Assembly: GCA_946122785.1 (NCBI GenBank)
Contig: CAMGYJ010000011.1
Coordinates: 1 to 64,000, forward strand
From: Linum tenue
Lineage: Eukaryota; Streptophyta; Magnoliopsida; Malpighiales; Linaceae
Reading direction: 5' to 3'
Length of the DNA stretch: 64,000 nucleotides
Shown here: positions 1 to 11,650 of the stretch, in pieces
Position numbering within the stretch: position 1 is the first letter of the stretch
How the letters are laid out: each line of letters starts with the position of its first letter
Translations under genes and position numbers: made by a program
The notes under the pieces: model-generated
What the model was told of the DNA's origin: nothing
The model's input: the letters and a program-made list of their open reading frames with translations, nothing else
The model's database searches: none

Positions 1-1199
1 TCAGTCATTCATTCGATGTAAGTGGCTGAAATTCTTATCTCCCTTTGATAAACATTCAATTTCTAGCTTCTAGCTTCTAGAGCATTTGTTGGAGCAGCTT
101 CGAGTACAATAATGGTGTCTTTGAATGTCTGACTTATTTCTCTGGAAATGTCAAGTTGTCTACTAAGGATCGGTTGCCAAATCATAGGATTGAAATTCCA
201 TGCTCGTTTTACCAAATTGAACTATGGAAGTAGAAGAGAGAATTTCTCAATTCTGTGTAACCATTTGGGATTGAAATTGAAGCTTCTCCACTGCTTTCTT
301 CATGTGCATTCTCAATTGGATATGGTGATATAAGATGCAATATTCCTTTCCCTCTCTCGGTTTTATCAGTTGTGTGAAGTGGGAATTCTGATGTGCTCCA
401 TCTTTTCCAGTGTCTTCTTCTGTGATTTGGTTTGTCTATCTCTTTAGCTTTAACGTCTTGTGCAATGAGTATTGAAGCTCTCTCAAGTGTAGTTCTTGGT
501 TGTGCTGTATTTTGTCACGGCCGAGTTTGATTGAGATGGGGGCATCTTTAGTCATTCCGTGATTGATGAAGCTTCAGAAAGTCTGCACTTTTTTGTGCAA
601 ATAGTTGTGGCCATCCACCATATAACTTCATTCCTCACACAGATCGTTGATGTGACCTAGGAGGTATTTGTGAATGGAGGATTCAGTGTCAACTAGGAAG
701 CTGTCTTGGTTTATATAATCCCATAAACTGTGCTGGGGTTGTTCATTTCGTTGTTGCCTTTGCTTTCAAACTGAAGAGAATAACTGTGCTGGGGTTGTTC
801 TGCTTGCTTCTTTAGTTCTTTGGTCTTGATTGGGTTTTATGGATGTAAGGAATGGGTTTTTGATTGGAGAGACTTGATTTGTGTTTTATGGAGGCAAATC
901 GAATAGGAAAGTTCATACTCAGTTTGATTATTTTCAGTTTGTAGTGTCGTTACCGTTGCTTGTTGATTACATTTTGGACTGTTAATTGAAGGGTCTTGCT
1001 TGGCTGCATGAAAGGTGCAATTGAGTGTGTTAGTCAAGAACTATTTCATGAAATCAGGGTGACTTCAGTTTTAGCCAGTTTGGATGGAAATAGAGCGAGT
1101 GTTTATGGTGGTGTCATGGGTTATGGAAAGCTTAGTGGCTATGCTCGTGGTCATGTTATTTAGCTCTCAAAAGTTGTAAGTTGTGTGTGGTTTCTGGAA
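1..1199. other. Non-coding stretch, no gene recognised
   Basis: AT-rich sequence with only short open frames. It has a small local duplication (GTGCTGGGGTTGTTC near 733 and 788). It may be the promoter and leader region of the Ulp1 gene downstream, or the left part of the composite element. I found no terminus. Confidence 0.5.
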
Positions 1200-1700
1200 A
1201 TATCACGGCTGTGAGAGAGACCGTGGATGTAATTCTGGAAATATCACGGCTATGAGATAGGCCGTGAGATAGACCGTGTATGTAAAAACACACTTCTCAG
1301 TTTCCCAGAGGTTTTCACGGGTTGCCTTCGACAGTGTCACGGCCGTGAGATGAGCCGTGTTTTTGGATATGGATGATGGGCATCTCACGGCCCCATTGTT
1401 AATTCTCACGGGCCCCTTTGTAAATTCTCACGGGCCCCTTTGTAAATTATCACGGTCCCCTTTGTAAATTATCACGGGCCCCTTTGTAAATTCTCACGGC
1501 CCCTTTGTAAATTCTCACGGGCCCCTTTGTAAATTCTCACGGCCCCTCAGTAAATTATCACGGGCCCCTTTGTAAATTCTCACGGCCCCTTTGTAAATTC
1601 TCACGGCCGTGAGAATAAGCCGTGTGATTGTCTGGAGATTGTCTGGAGATATGCAAACTTCTCTTTGCTTCTCACGGGTCATGTCACGGCCGTGAGATTT
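1200..1700. repeat. Palindrome cluster 1 with a 24-26 bp tandem array
   Basis: Dense copies of CACGGCCGTGAGAT and degenerate versions. At 1383-1612 about ten head-to-tail units of the type TTCTCACGGGCCCCTTTGTAAA follow. A perfect 18-bp palindrome lies at 1598-1615. The same sentence-like module (TTTCACGGGTTGCCTTCGAC, then the palindrome, then GAGCCGTGTTTTGGATATG) recurs near 5516, 5756, 11528, 13650 and 17817, which ties this cluster to the flanks of the other genes. It lies directly upstream of the Ulp1 gene. Confidence 0.85.
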
Positions 1701-1907
1701 TGCATTTTGGGTGAAAATTAATGAAAGCTGGGTGTTTTCATGGTTAATTAGTGTACTCAGGTGTTGATGTAGGGGATTTTCAGTTCTTCTGGTAGTTAGA
1801 ACTTGTATTTTGTTTGTACTCTTCGGCATGCTTATAATTCGTGTTTCAAGGCATGCTTATAATTTTTCTGTTGTTTTAATTTTGCAGTTTGCTAAAATTG
1901 TTCTATA

Positions 1908-4900
1908 ATGAAGACGAAGAGGCATCAAATTTTCAGCACGCGATGTTCTCCTAGGAAAGTGTTCTCAGTAGTCTCAAATTTAGAGGCTTGTCAATCAGAT
2001 GCCATTAGGAGATGTGGCTTTGGTCGTATTCTTGAAGTCAAAGCAAGAAAGCTACAACGTGAGTTGTTGGAGAAACTTGTGAAGAGCTTTAATCTGGAAG
2101 AAAGCACAATTAAGGCGTATGGGTTGGAAGTGCATATTTCGGCCAAAGATTTCGCGCGAATTATGGGTGTGCCTGAGGGAGGTACTGATATCATCTTGAA
2201 TGGTGAAGAAGTGGAGGGAAGATCAGAGGAACTGGAACCATTTAGAGTGTTTTCGACACGTGATTGTGGCCGACAGGCGATTTCCACAAGCTTAATGCAG
2301 AAGGAGTTGTCGAAGATGAAAGATAGCGACGATCTATTTCTTCAAATGTTTATTTTGTACGTAATGGGGGTGCTATTAGTACCAACTAGAAGAGAGGACA
2401 TTTCCTTGTCTTCGGTATACGCTGTCACCGATGTTGCAGACATTCCGAAGAAGAATTGGGCATCCTTTTGCTTCAATGAATTGGTCAAATGCATCTGCGA
2501 CCATAATGCTTCTAAAAGAGAGTATATACCGGGTTGCTTGCTGTTTTTGGAGGTAAATAATTGTTAATCCCGACTTTCTACATATTTGTAATGATTAATC
2601 ATCATGTTGATTATAGTATTTTTTTTTGTAGTTAATATTCTTGGAGCATGCAAATGGTATTTTCCAAACCGTTGATGGGAGTTTGGATTTGATGAGTTGG
2701 GGGAGCGGAGACGTGGAGTTATTGTTAACAAAAGTGGTAAGATTGATAGTATATTTGATTCTTTTGACAAGTTGGAGCATGCTAATGGTACATTTGGTTC
2801 CCTTTTTAATTAATTTATAGGTTTCCAGCAGTTCGGGGAAAAGATCAGCTGAGGATGCCGGTTTGAAATCACCTCCAAGGAAACGGGGAGAAGTAGATGG
2901 GAAACGGCACAAACCCGACGGGGATGAGCTACTTCTCTATGAGCGTATTGATGCTCGGTTTAGTACCATGGAGGGTAGAATTGACAACTTTGGTCAAGAA
3001 TTTAGAGTGGCAATGGGTGATGCTGCTTCTAGAGATAATGAGCTAATGAGCCGGGTTGTGAAAATGGAGAACGAATTTCGGGCTTTTAGAGACGAAATCG
3101 GTACTGCAGTGAAGTCCCTTATAGAGGCAGTGAAAGCAACTGTAGGTGATCCGTTGTCAAGGGAGCAGCCTAGGGAACCCATTTCTCCTACAGCTGAGTT
3201 GAAAAAGAACGATCAGAAGGGTGAGGTTGAAAAACCTAGGGAACCCATTTCTCCTACCTTGGAATTTGTCAAGACTGCCAAAGTTGAGAATTCGGGAGAA
3301 GCTGAGGGGGAAATTGGAGATGAGAGATGTTCTGAATCTCCTTCTGTGAAAGTTGTGAAAAAGTCTCCTTGCAAGCAGCCTAAAGCGTCGCAAGTTGAGA
3401 AATTCATATTGTTGAGTGATGAAAGTGTTGCTGCTAATGATGGTTGTTCCAAGGCTGTGAAGGTATTTCACTTGATTAATTTTTCTAATTATTGGTTCTT
3501 ATGGTGTGGTTACTAATGAACTGGTTTTGTTTTTTTATGTTTTTGAACAAGAAAGGGGCGAAAGGGAGGTGCACTACGTAGTGTGTCTAAATTGAAGCCT
3601 AGTTTGTATGTGCTCTCTCCATTCGAACGGGCAAATCCCAGAGCTAAGAAAGCACAACCTTTGTACCGTGCTCCTCCCTTTGTTGTTGAGACACCATTGT
3701 CTCTGGAGGCAGTAAAGATGCTTCAATTTGCTTTTAGTAGTGAGCTTCCCGAAAGGTACCTCCCGAAATCATTACAAGTAAAATTGGATCATATTTGTAG
3801 GATGTTTTTGGTATTTGCTTATTCTAATGTTGTGTTGTTTGAACTTGGTATTGTATAACAGTGACACATTGGTTAGTGTTGGTGGCGGGGTTCTTTCCTT
3901 GTCACGTGAAGATTTTGTCGAGCTTTTGCCAAGGACCAAAATTTCAACAAGGGTAAGTTCATTTATGTGTGTAATTTAGTAGATTGAACGTGTATTGCTG
4001 ACTTTGGTATATGTGATGATGATGCATTAGATTATAGAAATGGCGTGTCTGTGCAAGACACTAGAAGAACGGAGTTGTGGTCGCACTGGTGGCTTGTCTT
4101 GGTTCTTTCCACCTCAAGTTTCGGTACAGTTGTCTGCTTTGTCTATTCTTGTCATGAAATTAATCTATTTTTTGTTGCATGTAGCTTGTGTGGGTGACTG
4201 TGTTTTATTTTTCTAGGAGCGTGCGAGTCATTGCAACGAGGAGCAATTTATGGCTAAGATGCGTTCATATAAGATACATGAGCGATACTGTATTGGTGAG
4301 CTACTTTACTGCAGTAAGGTATGTTGTAATGTTGTTTTCTAAAAGGAAATGGCTTCACCCTCCTATGTTAAATTGATAATTATTGTTTGTTTGTCCATTA
4401 TTTCAGATTCATGTCCCAATTTTCAACCTCACGTTGAAGCACTTCTATCTGGCGGTCTTTAACATGGAAGCCAAAGAAATCGAAATCTGGGACTCATTAC
4501 GAGGAACTCATAATGAAGAATATGATGCAAAGATGCAGAAACTGGTTTGCTTCTTGTTCTTCAACTTTTCAAGCTTTACTTATTGCTTAGTTGTTAGTTG
4601 TATTTCATTTGCCGACTTTGTCGTTATATATCGATGAGGTGGATGTTTTCATTTGCAGAAATTGGGTCTAGATTGGTTGCTTAAGGATGATATCTGTGGG
4701 GCGTTTTCATTTGTGGACTTCGTGGTTAGATATCGCCAGGATGTTGCTTGCCAACCAAATGGGTACCCTTTGTTGTTGTTCAATCGTGCACTGTTCTAAT
4801 TAAGTTCGATAATTATTTGTTCGCATCATGACCATGATAATTATTTGTTATATTACAGATTTGATTGTGGACTATTTGTCAGCAATTACTTGCTGGATCC

Positions 4901-5159
4901 AGATCGATATTCCAAGAAGCTTGACCAGTTCCATAGTGAGTATGAGCGGGCACAATTTACAATGTACTTGCTCACTACGGATCTGAATGAGGTGAAAGCT
5001 ACAGTCAAGACACAATCCGATGAATATTTTGAGAGACATGCAAGACCTGCCCAAATTGAGACCGAGAAGGTGAATTTCAAGACAAACTTACTCAATCGAG
5101 GAAGAAAGCCGTTGCATGCGCATGGGGAGAAAAAGGGTAGAAAGTCTAAGAAGCATTGA
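1908..5159 (+). CDS. Ulp1/SENP-type cysteine protease (C48), transposon-associated, 10 exons
   Basis: Likely a SUMO-protease-like cysteine peptidase of the kind carried by plant MULE and CACTA transposons. Ten exons join in phase with GT-AG introns: 1908-2552, 2632-2736, 2821-3462, 3556-3755, 3862-3952, 4031-4123, 4217-4318, 4407-4544, 4659-4762 and 4859-5159. The product is about 806 residues. The C-terminal catalytic order is visible: His638 in KHFYLAVF, Asp655 in EIEIWDS, Gln704 and Cys710 in QPNGFDCGLF. The QPNG/FDCG junction is created by splicing out 4763-4858. The N-terminal third resembles transposon-associated plant domains; the middle is charged and repeats REPISPT twice; the tail is basic (GRKSKKH). 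The ATG follows a likely 5'-UTR acceptor (TTTTGCAG at about 1887). The exon 4 donor is the least certain. No internal stop was found, so the gene looks intact, but expression is unknown. Confidence 0.85.
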
Positions 5160-5429
5160 GACTTGTGATGTTAATGTAGAGTTTAGTTAATGTGGATGTT
5201 GATTGACATTTAGGATAATGTAGTTGTTGAATGAATTTTAGTGAATGTAGATGTTGAATGAAGTTTAGGAAACTGTTGAAATTACAATGAAGTAATGAAT
5301 GAAGCATTATTCAGTGATGTTATTTTTTCTCTATATTATGTTTAATGTGTCGACAAGGGAAAAATTATGCATGATCATATACCGAAAACTGGTTGAAAAT
5401 GGACCTGAAAGCAGGCGTGTTTTTGGATT

Positions 5430-5880
5430 TGTAATTCTGTAAATATCACGGCTGTGAGATAGGCCGTGAGATATACCGTGAGATTTTTTCCATACAAAGG
5501 TGGAGTTCCAGACAGTTTCACGGGTTGTCTGCGACAGTATCACGGCCGTGAGATGAGCCGTGTTTTGGATATGAATGATGGACATCTCACGGTCACTATG
5601 TAAATTCTCATGGGTGTGAGACTTGGCCGTGAGATGGGATTTTATAACGGCTTAATGATGGTAATTTTACGCCCGTGAGACTGGGCCTTGAGATTCAAAA
5701 AACCTGAATCTCACGGTCTTGAAAGGACCATCTCACACCCGTGAGACTCCAGAAAGTTTCACGGGTTGCCTTCGACAGTATAACGGCCGTGAGATGAGCC
5801 GTGTTTTGGATATGTATGATGGACATCTCACGGCCACTTTGTAAATTCTCATGGGCGTGAGACTTGGCCTTGAGATTCAA
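5430..5880. repeat. Palindrome cluster 2 (3' of the Ulp1 gene)
   Basis: Two tandem versions of the shared module (about 5516-5640 and 5756-5880). Each has TTTCACGGGTTG, then the core palindrome (ATCACGGCCGTGAGATGAGCC, or AACGG in the second), then GATGGACATCTCACGG. The minus-strand reading frame of the following 81-bp array runs into this cluster. The Ulp1 gene's 3' flank (5160-5430) holds a short diverged TGAATGxAGTTTAG-like repeat and no gene. Confidence 0.8.
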
Positions 5881-5884
5881 AAAA

Positions 5885-7095
5885 TCATTCCCTATTATCG
5901 GTTTTGGGTTGAACCCCATGTAATTGTGAACCGATGTGAGATTGAGGTTATGTATATGGTTGAATGAGCGTTTGATTATCGGTTTTTGGTTGAACCCCAT
6001 GTTATTGTGAACCGATGTGAGATTGAGGTTATGTATATGGTTTAGCGAGCGTGTGATTATCGGTTTTGGGTTGAACCCCATGTAATTGTGAACCGATGTG
6101 AGATTGAGGTTATCTATATGGTTTAGTGAGCGTTTTATTATCGGTTTTGGGTTGAACCCCATGTAATTGTGAACCGATGTGAGATTGAGGTAATTGATAT
6201 GGTTTAGCGAGCGTGTGATTATCGGTTTTGGGTTGAACCCCATGTAATTGTGAACCGATGGGAGATTGAGGTTATGTATATGGTTTAGTGAGCGTGTGAT
6301 TATCGGTTTTGGGTTGAACCCCATGTAATTGTGAACCGATGTGAGATTGAGGTTATGTATATGGTTTAGTGAGCGTGTGATTATCGGTTTTGGGTTGAAC
6401 CCCATGTAATTGTGAACCGATGTGAGATTGAGGTTATGTATATGGTTGAATGAGCGTGTGATTATCGGTTTTGGGTTGAACCCCATGTAATTGTGAACCG
6501 ATGTGAGATTGAGGTTATCTATATGGTTTAGTGAGCGTTTGATTATCGGTGTTGGGTTGAACCCCATGTAATTGTGAACCGATGTGAGATTGATGTTATG
6601 TATATGGTTGAGTGAGCGTTTGATTATCGGATTTGGGTTGAACCCCATGTAATTGTGAACCGATGTGAGATTGAGGTTAAGTATATGGTTGAATGAGCGT
6701 GTGATTATCGGTTTTTGGTTGAACCCCATGTTATTGTGAACCGATGTGAGATTGAGGTTATGTATATGGTTGAATGAGCGTTTTATTATCGGTTTTGGGT
6801 TGAACCCCATGTAATTGTGAACCGATGTGAGATTGAGGTTATGTATATGGTTGAATGAGCGTTTTATTATCGGTTTTGGGTTGAACCCCATGTAATTGTG
6901 AACCGATGTGAGATTGAGGTTATGTATATGGTTTAGTGAGCGTTTGATTATCGGTTTTGGGTTGAACCCCATGTAATTGTGAACCGATGTGAGATTGAGG
7001 TTAAGTATATGGTTGAGTGAGCGTTTGATTATCGGATTTGGGTTGAACCCCATGTAATTGTGAACCGATGTGAGATTGAGGTAATTGATATATGG
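5885..7095. repeat. 81-bp tandem array, about 15 units
   Basis: Head-to-tail 81-bp units with few differences. Each contains an inverted pair ATCGGTT ... AACCGAT around GGGTTGAACCCC, so every unit can fold. Because 81 is divisible by three and the units lack stops in one minus-strand frame, a 452-codon open frame (5695-7053, minus) encodes a 27-residue repeat beginning MGFNPKPII. I treat that frame as a by-product of the array: it has no known domain and it runs into non-coding palindrome repeats. Confidence 0.9.
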
Positions 7096-7392
7096 GTTGA
7101 TTTTCGTTTGATTATGGTTTTGGGTTAACCCATCTAATTATAACCGATGATTTTTTTGGGTTGGTCATAATGAAGAAATTCCTAGATCCTAAACCCTCAC
7201 CGTCGTAAGTCGTAACAGTGATGCCGTTTCTTCCTTCTCGTCCTCCGTCGGCGCCAGAGGACTGATCCTCGGTTCCTCCCTGTCGGCTTCTTCCTTCCAG
7301 CTTCCCTCTCTCCCAGCCTCAGTTCTTCCTTCGTCTTCCCTTCTCTACCGGCGCTTTCTCCCCCTCGGCCGTCGAGTCTTACTCACAAGGTC

Positions 7393-7796
7393 TTGATTCG
7401 AAAAATTCCGCCCGTTTCCCATGGCTTATTTCGACGCAAGGTTCTTCAAATTGCTGTATTAACAGGTGCCGGGTTTATGTTTCCCAGGGCGAGCAGTCTT
7501 CCCTTCCCGGCTAACGAGGCCAAGCACCGCCGGGAGCTCGAAGCTGCCATAGGGATTGTGGAGCGCGCTTGTCGCATCTGTGTTGACGTAAAATTTGAAT
7601 TCCGGTTCTGCTTTTCGCTTAGCATATGCTTGGTTCGTGTAGTCCGAGTAATTCTTCTTTCTTCTTTGAAATTTCTTCGATTGGATTGAACAGGTGCAGA
7701 GTTCCGTGCGCTCTAGTGAAGCAGCGTCCGTCGAGAAGAGCGACAGTACTCCAGTCACCATCGCTGACTTTGGTGTTCAAGCTTTCGTCAGTTTTG
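7393..7796 (+). pseudogene. Captured 5' exons of a HAL2-like PAP-specific phosphatase (organellar type)
   Basis: Two exons are visible. The first ends at 7587 and encodes SSLPFPANEAKHRRELEAA, then VERACRICVD. The second is 7694-7796 and encodes VEKSDSTPVTIADFGVQAF. These match the start of plant 3'(2'),5'-bisphosphate nucleotidase/inositol phosphatase-like proteins of the mitochondrial/plastid PAP-phosphatase group, including the conserved xTPVTxADFGxQA stretch. The Mg-binding and catalytic parts that follow in the family are absent. The fragment sits 544 bp upstream of the transposase ATG. Its exon 2 donor (GTAAGCC at 7797) can pair with the acceptor at 8329, so it probably serves as a transcribed leader. 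Joined that way the captured frame stops soon after the junction, so no fusion protein is predicted. Upstream, 7150-7390 is a C/T-rich leader-like stretch. Confidence 0.75.
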
Positions 7797-8329
7797 GTAA
7801 GCCTACTCTTCTTGACAACTGAAGGGAGTTGGGATGAACTTGTTCTCCACAAGACATCAGACCTTTTGACGATTCAGCATTAAGAATTCTAGTGTAATTC
7901 GATCTTAGGATCCATGAGTATTGGAACATTCACGTTGGCCTTTCATTGTAAATTGTAAGATTACATGGTGATCTATGGGTTTGTGGAGCTATTTGGAGCT
8001 ATTTGATGAAACTTCATTTGTTAAGTGTGTAGAGAGCTTCTTTGTTTGCTTCATTTGGTTGTCTTCTTTGTTCAATTTGGTGGGTGTTGTGAATTGTGAT
8101 CTTGCTTGGCTTCATTTCATTTGTGAATGGTTGGTTTGTCGCGGAAGTGAAGGGGAAACTATCGAGTTGATATGTGGATTACAGTTACCAGCCAGCCCTT
8201 CATTTCAATTGTCTCGTGTTTGCCTCGTGTTTGTTAAATGATTAGTGAAGTGTTCGATTTGGTCGGCTGTGGGTGGTGAATATGTCGATTTCAATTGTCT
8301 CTAAACTTCATTTTGTTGCTTGTTTTCAG
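7797..8329 (+). other. Probable 5'-UTR intron of the transposase gene
   Basis: Starts with GTAAGCC immediately after the captured phosphatase exon and ends at a T-rich acceptor (TTGTTTTCAG) ten bases before the transposase ATG. Open frames inside are short and have no recognisable domain. Confidence 0.55.
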
Positions 8330-8339
8330 TTGATCAACT

Positions 8340-10966
8340 ATGGAAGGGTTGATGGATGATATGAGCACAGGCAAGGACACGGGAAATGACTTGAATGTTG
8401 GTTTAGATTGGGGAATGAATTATGGAGATGATACCGGTGGTGTTAGAGATAGTGACGATATGAAGGACAATGTCGACAGCAGCGATAGTGATTCTGAGGA
8501 TGATAATAACACTAACATTGGTGATGATGATAAAGAGAACATCTCAGATGACCATTTGCACAGCTTCGAAACACAGCCACACAGCTCAGAGAACATCAAA
8601 GATGCTGCAAATCCAGCCATGGTTCCACCGTACTCGAGTATGTATGACTGGACTTTGCTTGATAAAGTCGGGAATGGTAAGCCTTATTCTAAATGGGAGT
8701 CGGATGATGTTGTGGGTTATGAGTTTGAAACCCTTGAGGAGGCTGGCAAGTTCTATTCAACTTATGGTTGTGCCATGGGGTTCAGCGTACGAAAGAACAC
8801 TCACACATATTCAAAATATGGAGTTAAAAATATGCAGCGATGGGTTTGCTCACGCGAGGGGGAGCGTCTTCCAGTCCACAATGACAAGGAGAACAGAAAG
8901 CGTGAACCTAGGCCTGTAACAAGGCTCCATTGTCCGGCTGCTTTCAAAGTCAGTTTTGTTGAGGCAACTAACCGATTCAAGGTGAAGCAGTTTGTACCAA
9001 CACATTTTCATCCCTTAGCTGGAGCACATGAAGTGCAGTTTTTGAGTTCTCATCGCAAGGTAGATGACGCAAGTAAGGCTCAGATTCGATCACTTAGGGC
9101 TGCTGGTATTCGCACCAATCAAATCATGGATTATCTAGTGAATTGTGCAGGAAGCTTTCAGAACTTGGGTTTCACTAAGACCGATGTCTACAATTTTGTT
9201 AGTGCGGATCGGAGGTCGGAGATCTTGGATAGTGACAGTGAAGCTGCACTTGCCTACTTACAAGCACGGGCAACTACCGATCCTCGTTTTTATTGTAGAT
9301 ATACAGTAAGTGACGGTGGTGAACTAGGCAATATGTTATGGGCTGACTCTCCTTCACAATTGGATTATAGTCTCTTTGGAGATGTTCTTGTTTTTGACTC
9401 GACGTACAAGACTAATGCATATAATCTTCCATTTCTTCTATTCATTGGTGTGAATAATCACAATGCAAGCACTGTTTTTGCATGTGCTTTACTTGCGGAT
9501 GAAACGGCGGAGAACTACGTATGGATTCTAAATGCTTTTTTACATTGCATGGGTGGTAAGAAGCCAACCGCAGTTATAACAGATGGTTGTTCTTCAATGA
9601 GGAAAGCTATCAAGTCGGTTCTCCCTGGATCCCGACATCGGTTATGTTCTTGGCACTTGGGCAATAACGCAGAAGCGCGTGGCCATGCGGAAGGCTTCCG
9701 GGAGGATTTCAAACGATGCATGCTAAACTGCAGTTCTATTCCACAATTTGAAGCTACGTGGAAGGAAATTTTGTCCAAGTATGACCTGGAGCACAATGCG
9801 TGGATGAAGAAGATGTATAGGCGACGAGCTCTATGGGCCACAACTTACTTGAAAGGTATTTTCTTTGCTGGGATGACTACCTCACAACGTTGTGAAAGCA
9901 TGAACTCTTATCTAGACAAATTCTTGCAAAGTAAGATGAAGTTGTTTGAGTTTGTCAAGCAGTTTGACATGGCACTTTTGTATAGGAGACAAACTGAGTT
10001 ACATGACCAGTTTAAGACAATACATACTGATGTTGTTTTGATGACACATTTACATGAAATTGAAAGACATGCCTCTATAGTATATACAAGAAATGTGTTC
10101 AGGAGCGTTCGAGCAGAAATTGCGAGAGAAGTTCATTACTATATTACAGACAAGTGTGTGTTGACCAATAAAACAGTTTACACATTGTCACGATTCAAAT
10201 ACCCTGACTCAAAGTGCACCGTGGTCTTTTACACGAGTGGACATGATGTGCATTGTTCTTGTGGCATCTTTGAGTTCTGCGGAATTCCGTGTCGGCATAT
10301 ATTCTGTATATTGAAAGCAGAAAATCAAATGCAAATTCCAAAGTCACTCATTTTGAAGCGTTGGACTAAAGATGCAAAAGAGTTCGATCCCTCGAGTATG
10401 GGAAGCTGTCCTACCCAGCAAAATATTAGCAGGTATTATAAATTTAAGGTGTTCATTTAGTTCTTTGTTTACTTCTATTGTGCTTGGAACCAACTACAAA
10501 AGTGCTTGTTTATTTGGACAGGTTTGGATTCTTGGTTGGTCAATGTAGTAGAATGTGCCATTATGCTGTGAGTTCGGATGAAGCATTTCATACTGCCAAA
10601 GGGTTGATTGAAGACTTGACATTGCGAGTGAAGACAATAAGTGAAGAAACAACCAACAAAACAAATAATGCTAATACGGATGTTGGAGTGAACTCCTCTC
10701 AGTTTATTAAGGACCCCCATCCAGTTCGAAGTAAAGGGAATGTGAAGCAACCTCAAGTGAAAACACGGTTGTGCAAGTATTGTAGGCGTCCTAAACATAC
10801 AATCAGAAATTGTCCGCTGAAAAGAATGGCTGAAGCAGGTGGAGGTGATAGTCATTTCACGCAACAAGAATACAACTTCGAGTCCATAGGAGCAGGTGAA
10901 AGCAGCTTTCATGTGGAGACTCAAGAATCTGTTCTACTTCCCAAACGATCCAAGCACAACCTGTAA
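8340..10966 (+). CDS. MULE (MURA-type) transposase with FAR1-like, DDE, SWIM and zinc-knuckle domains
   Basis: Cut-and-paste transposase of the Mutator superfamily. Two exons, 8340-10432 and 10522-10966, join in phase (AG|G gives Arg) to about 845 residues. In order: an acidic Asp/Glu/Asn-rich N-terminus (residues 20-70); a FAR1/WRKY-GCM1-like DNA-binding region (about 125-230; FETLEEAGKFYSTYG, WVCSREG, LHCPAAFKV); the MULE transposase core with Asp353 (VFDSTYKTN), Asp415 (VITDG), the CSWH motif and Glu519 (TSQRCESMN); a SWIM zinc finger at about 639-656 (CSC ... CRH); and a CCHC zinc knuckle at about 782-795 (CKYCRRPKHTIRNC, exact C-x2-C-x4-H-x4-C). All catalytic and zinc ligands are present, so the gene looks functional. 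Without splicing the frame would end at 10460 and lose the knuckle. Its 3' flank is shared with the third gene. Confidence 0.92.
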
Positions 10967-11039
10967 TGCTGGTGTTCGACTTCAAACTACATTATGTTTC
11001 ATCTTGTAATGTTTGTTTTGTGCAAGTTAGTATCTAGTG

Positions 11040-11215
11040 ACATTGAATGGATCTATGTAATGCTCGTGTCAAGCTTCAAAGAACATTATGACTCAGCTTT
11101 TCATAAGCTTGTAGTTTTCAAAATTAGTATATTATGTTACTTACGCCATTATAATAAGTACAGGGGTTAGTTCTACAGGTAAATGTCTGTGCAGACTATT
11201 TCTGGAAACGAACCA
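11040..11215 (+). repeat. Shared gene 3' module, copy at the transposase gene
   Basis: From GGATCTATGTAATGCTCGTG through CATTATAATAAGTACA to GCAGACTATTTCTGGAAA, this tract is nearly the same as 17518-17680, which follows the unrelated third gene (and 24746-24905 in its duplicate). It includes AATAAG/TTCATAAG-like signals suitable for 3'-end formation. Two genes with different coding sequences sharing a 3' end suggests they belong to one element family. Confidence 0.8.
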
Positions 11216-11224
11216 TTCTGCCCT

Positions 11225-11650
11225 TTGAGCCCATAAAGGCTATTATGTCACGGCCAATTCTGGAAATCTCACGGCCAATTCTGGAAATCCCACGGCCGTG
11301 AAAGAAGACGTGGGTTTGGATATGTAATTCTGGAAATATCACGGCCGTGAGATAGGCCGTGGATTTGTAATTCTGGGCATCTCACGGCCCTCTGTAAATT
11401 CTCACGGGGCGTGAGAATAAGACGTGAGATAATCCCAGCTGAAATCCAAAATCACGCCTCATAAATGAAATCTCACGGCCGGGAGATGTACCGTGAGATT
11501 GTTTCCATAAAAAGGGGGAGTTCCAGAGAGTTTCACGGGTTGGCGTCGTCATTACCACGGCCGTGAGATAAGCCGTGTTTTGGATATGAATTCTGGGCAT
11601 CTCACGGCCCTATGTAAATTCTCACGGGGCGTGAGACTAAGACGTGAGAT
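11225..11650. repeat. Palindrome cluster 3 (3' of the transposase gene)
   Basis: Repeated TCACGGCCAATTCTGGAAAT, CACGGCCGTGAGATAGGCCGTG and CACGGGGCGTGAGAATAAGACGTGAGAT. It runs directly into the leader of the next transcription unit (CCCTATTTAAAGCTTCC near 11672, a TATA-like site). Confidence 0.85.

Noticed and set aside
5695..7053. 452-codon minus-strand frame of 27-residue repeats as a real protein
   Set aside because: It exists because 81-bp units lack stops in that frame; it extends into palindrome repeats, has no signal, domain or leader, and varies like non-coding DNA.
5885..7095. CRISPR-like array
   Set aside because: Direct tandem repeats without unique spacers, in a plant genome.
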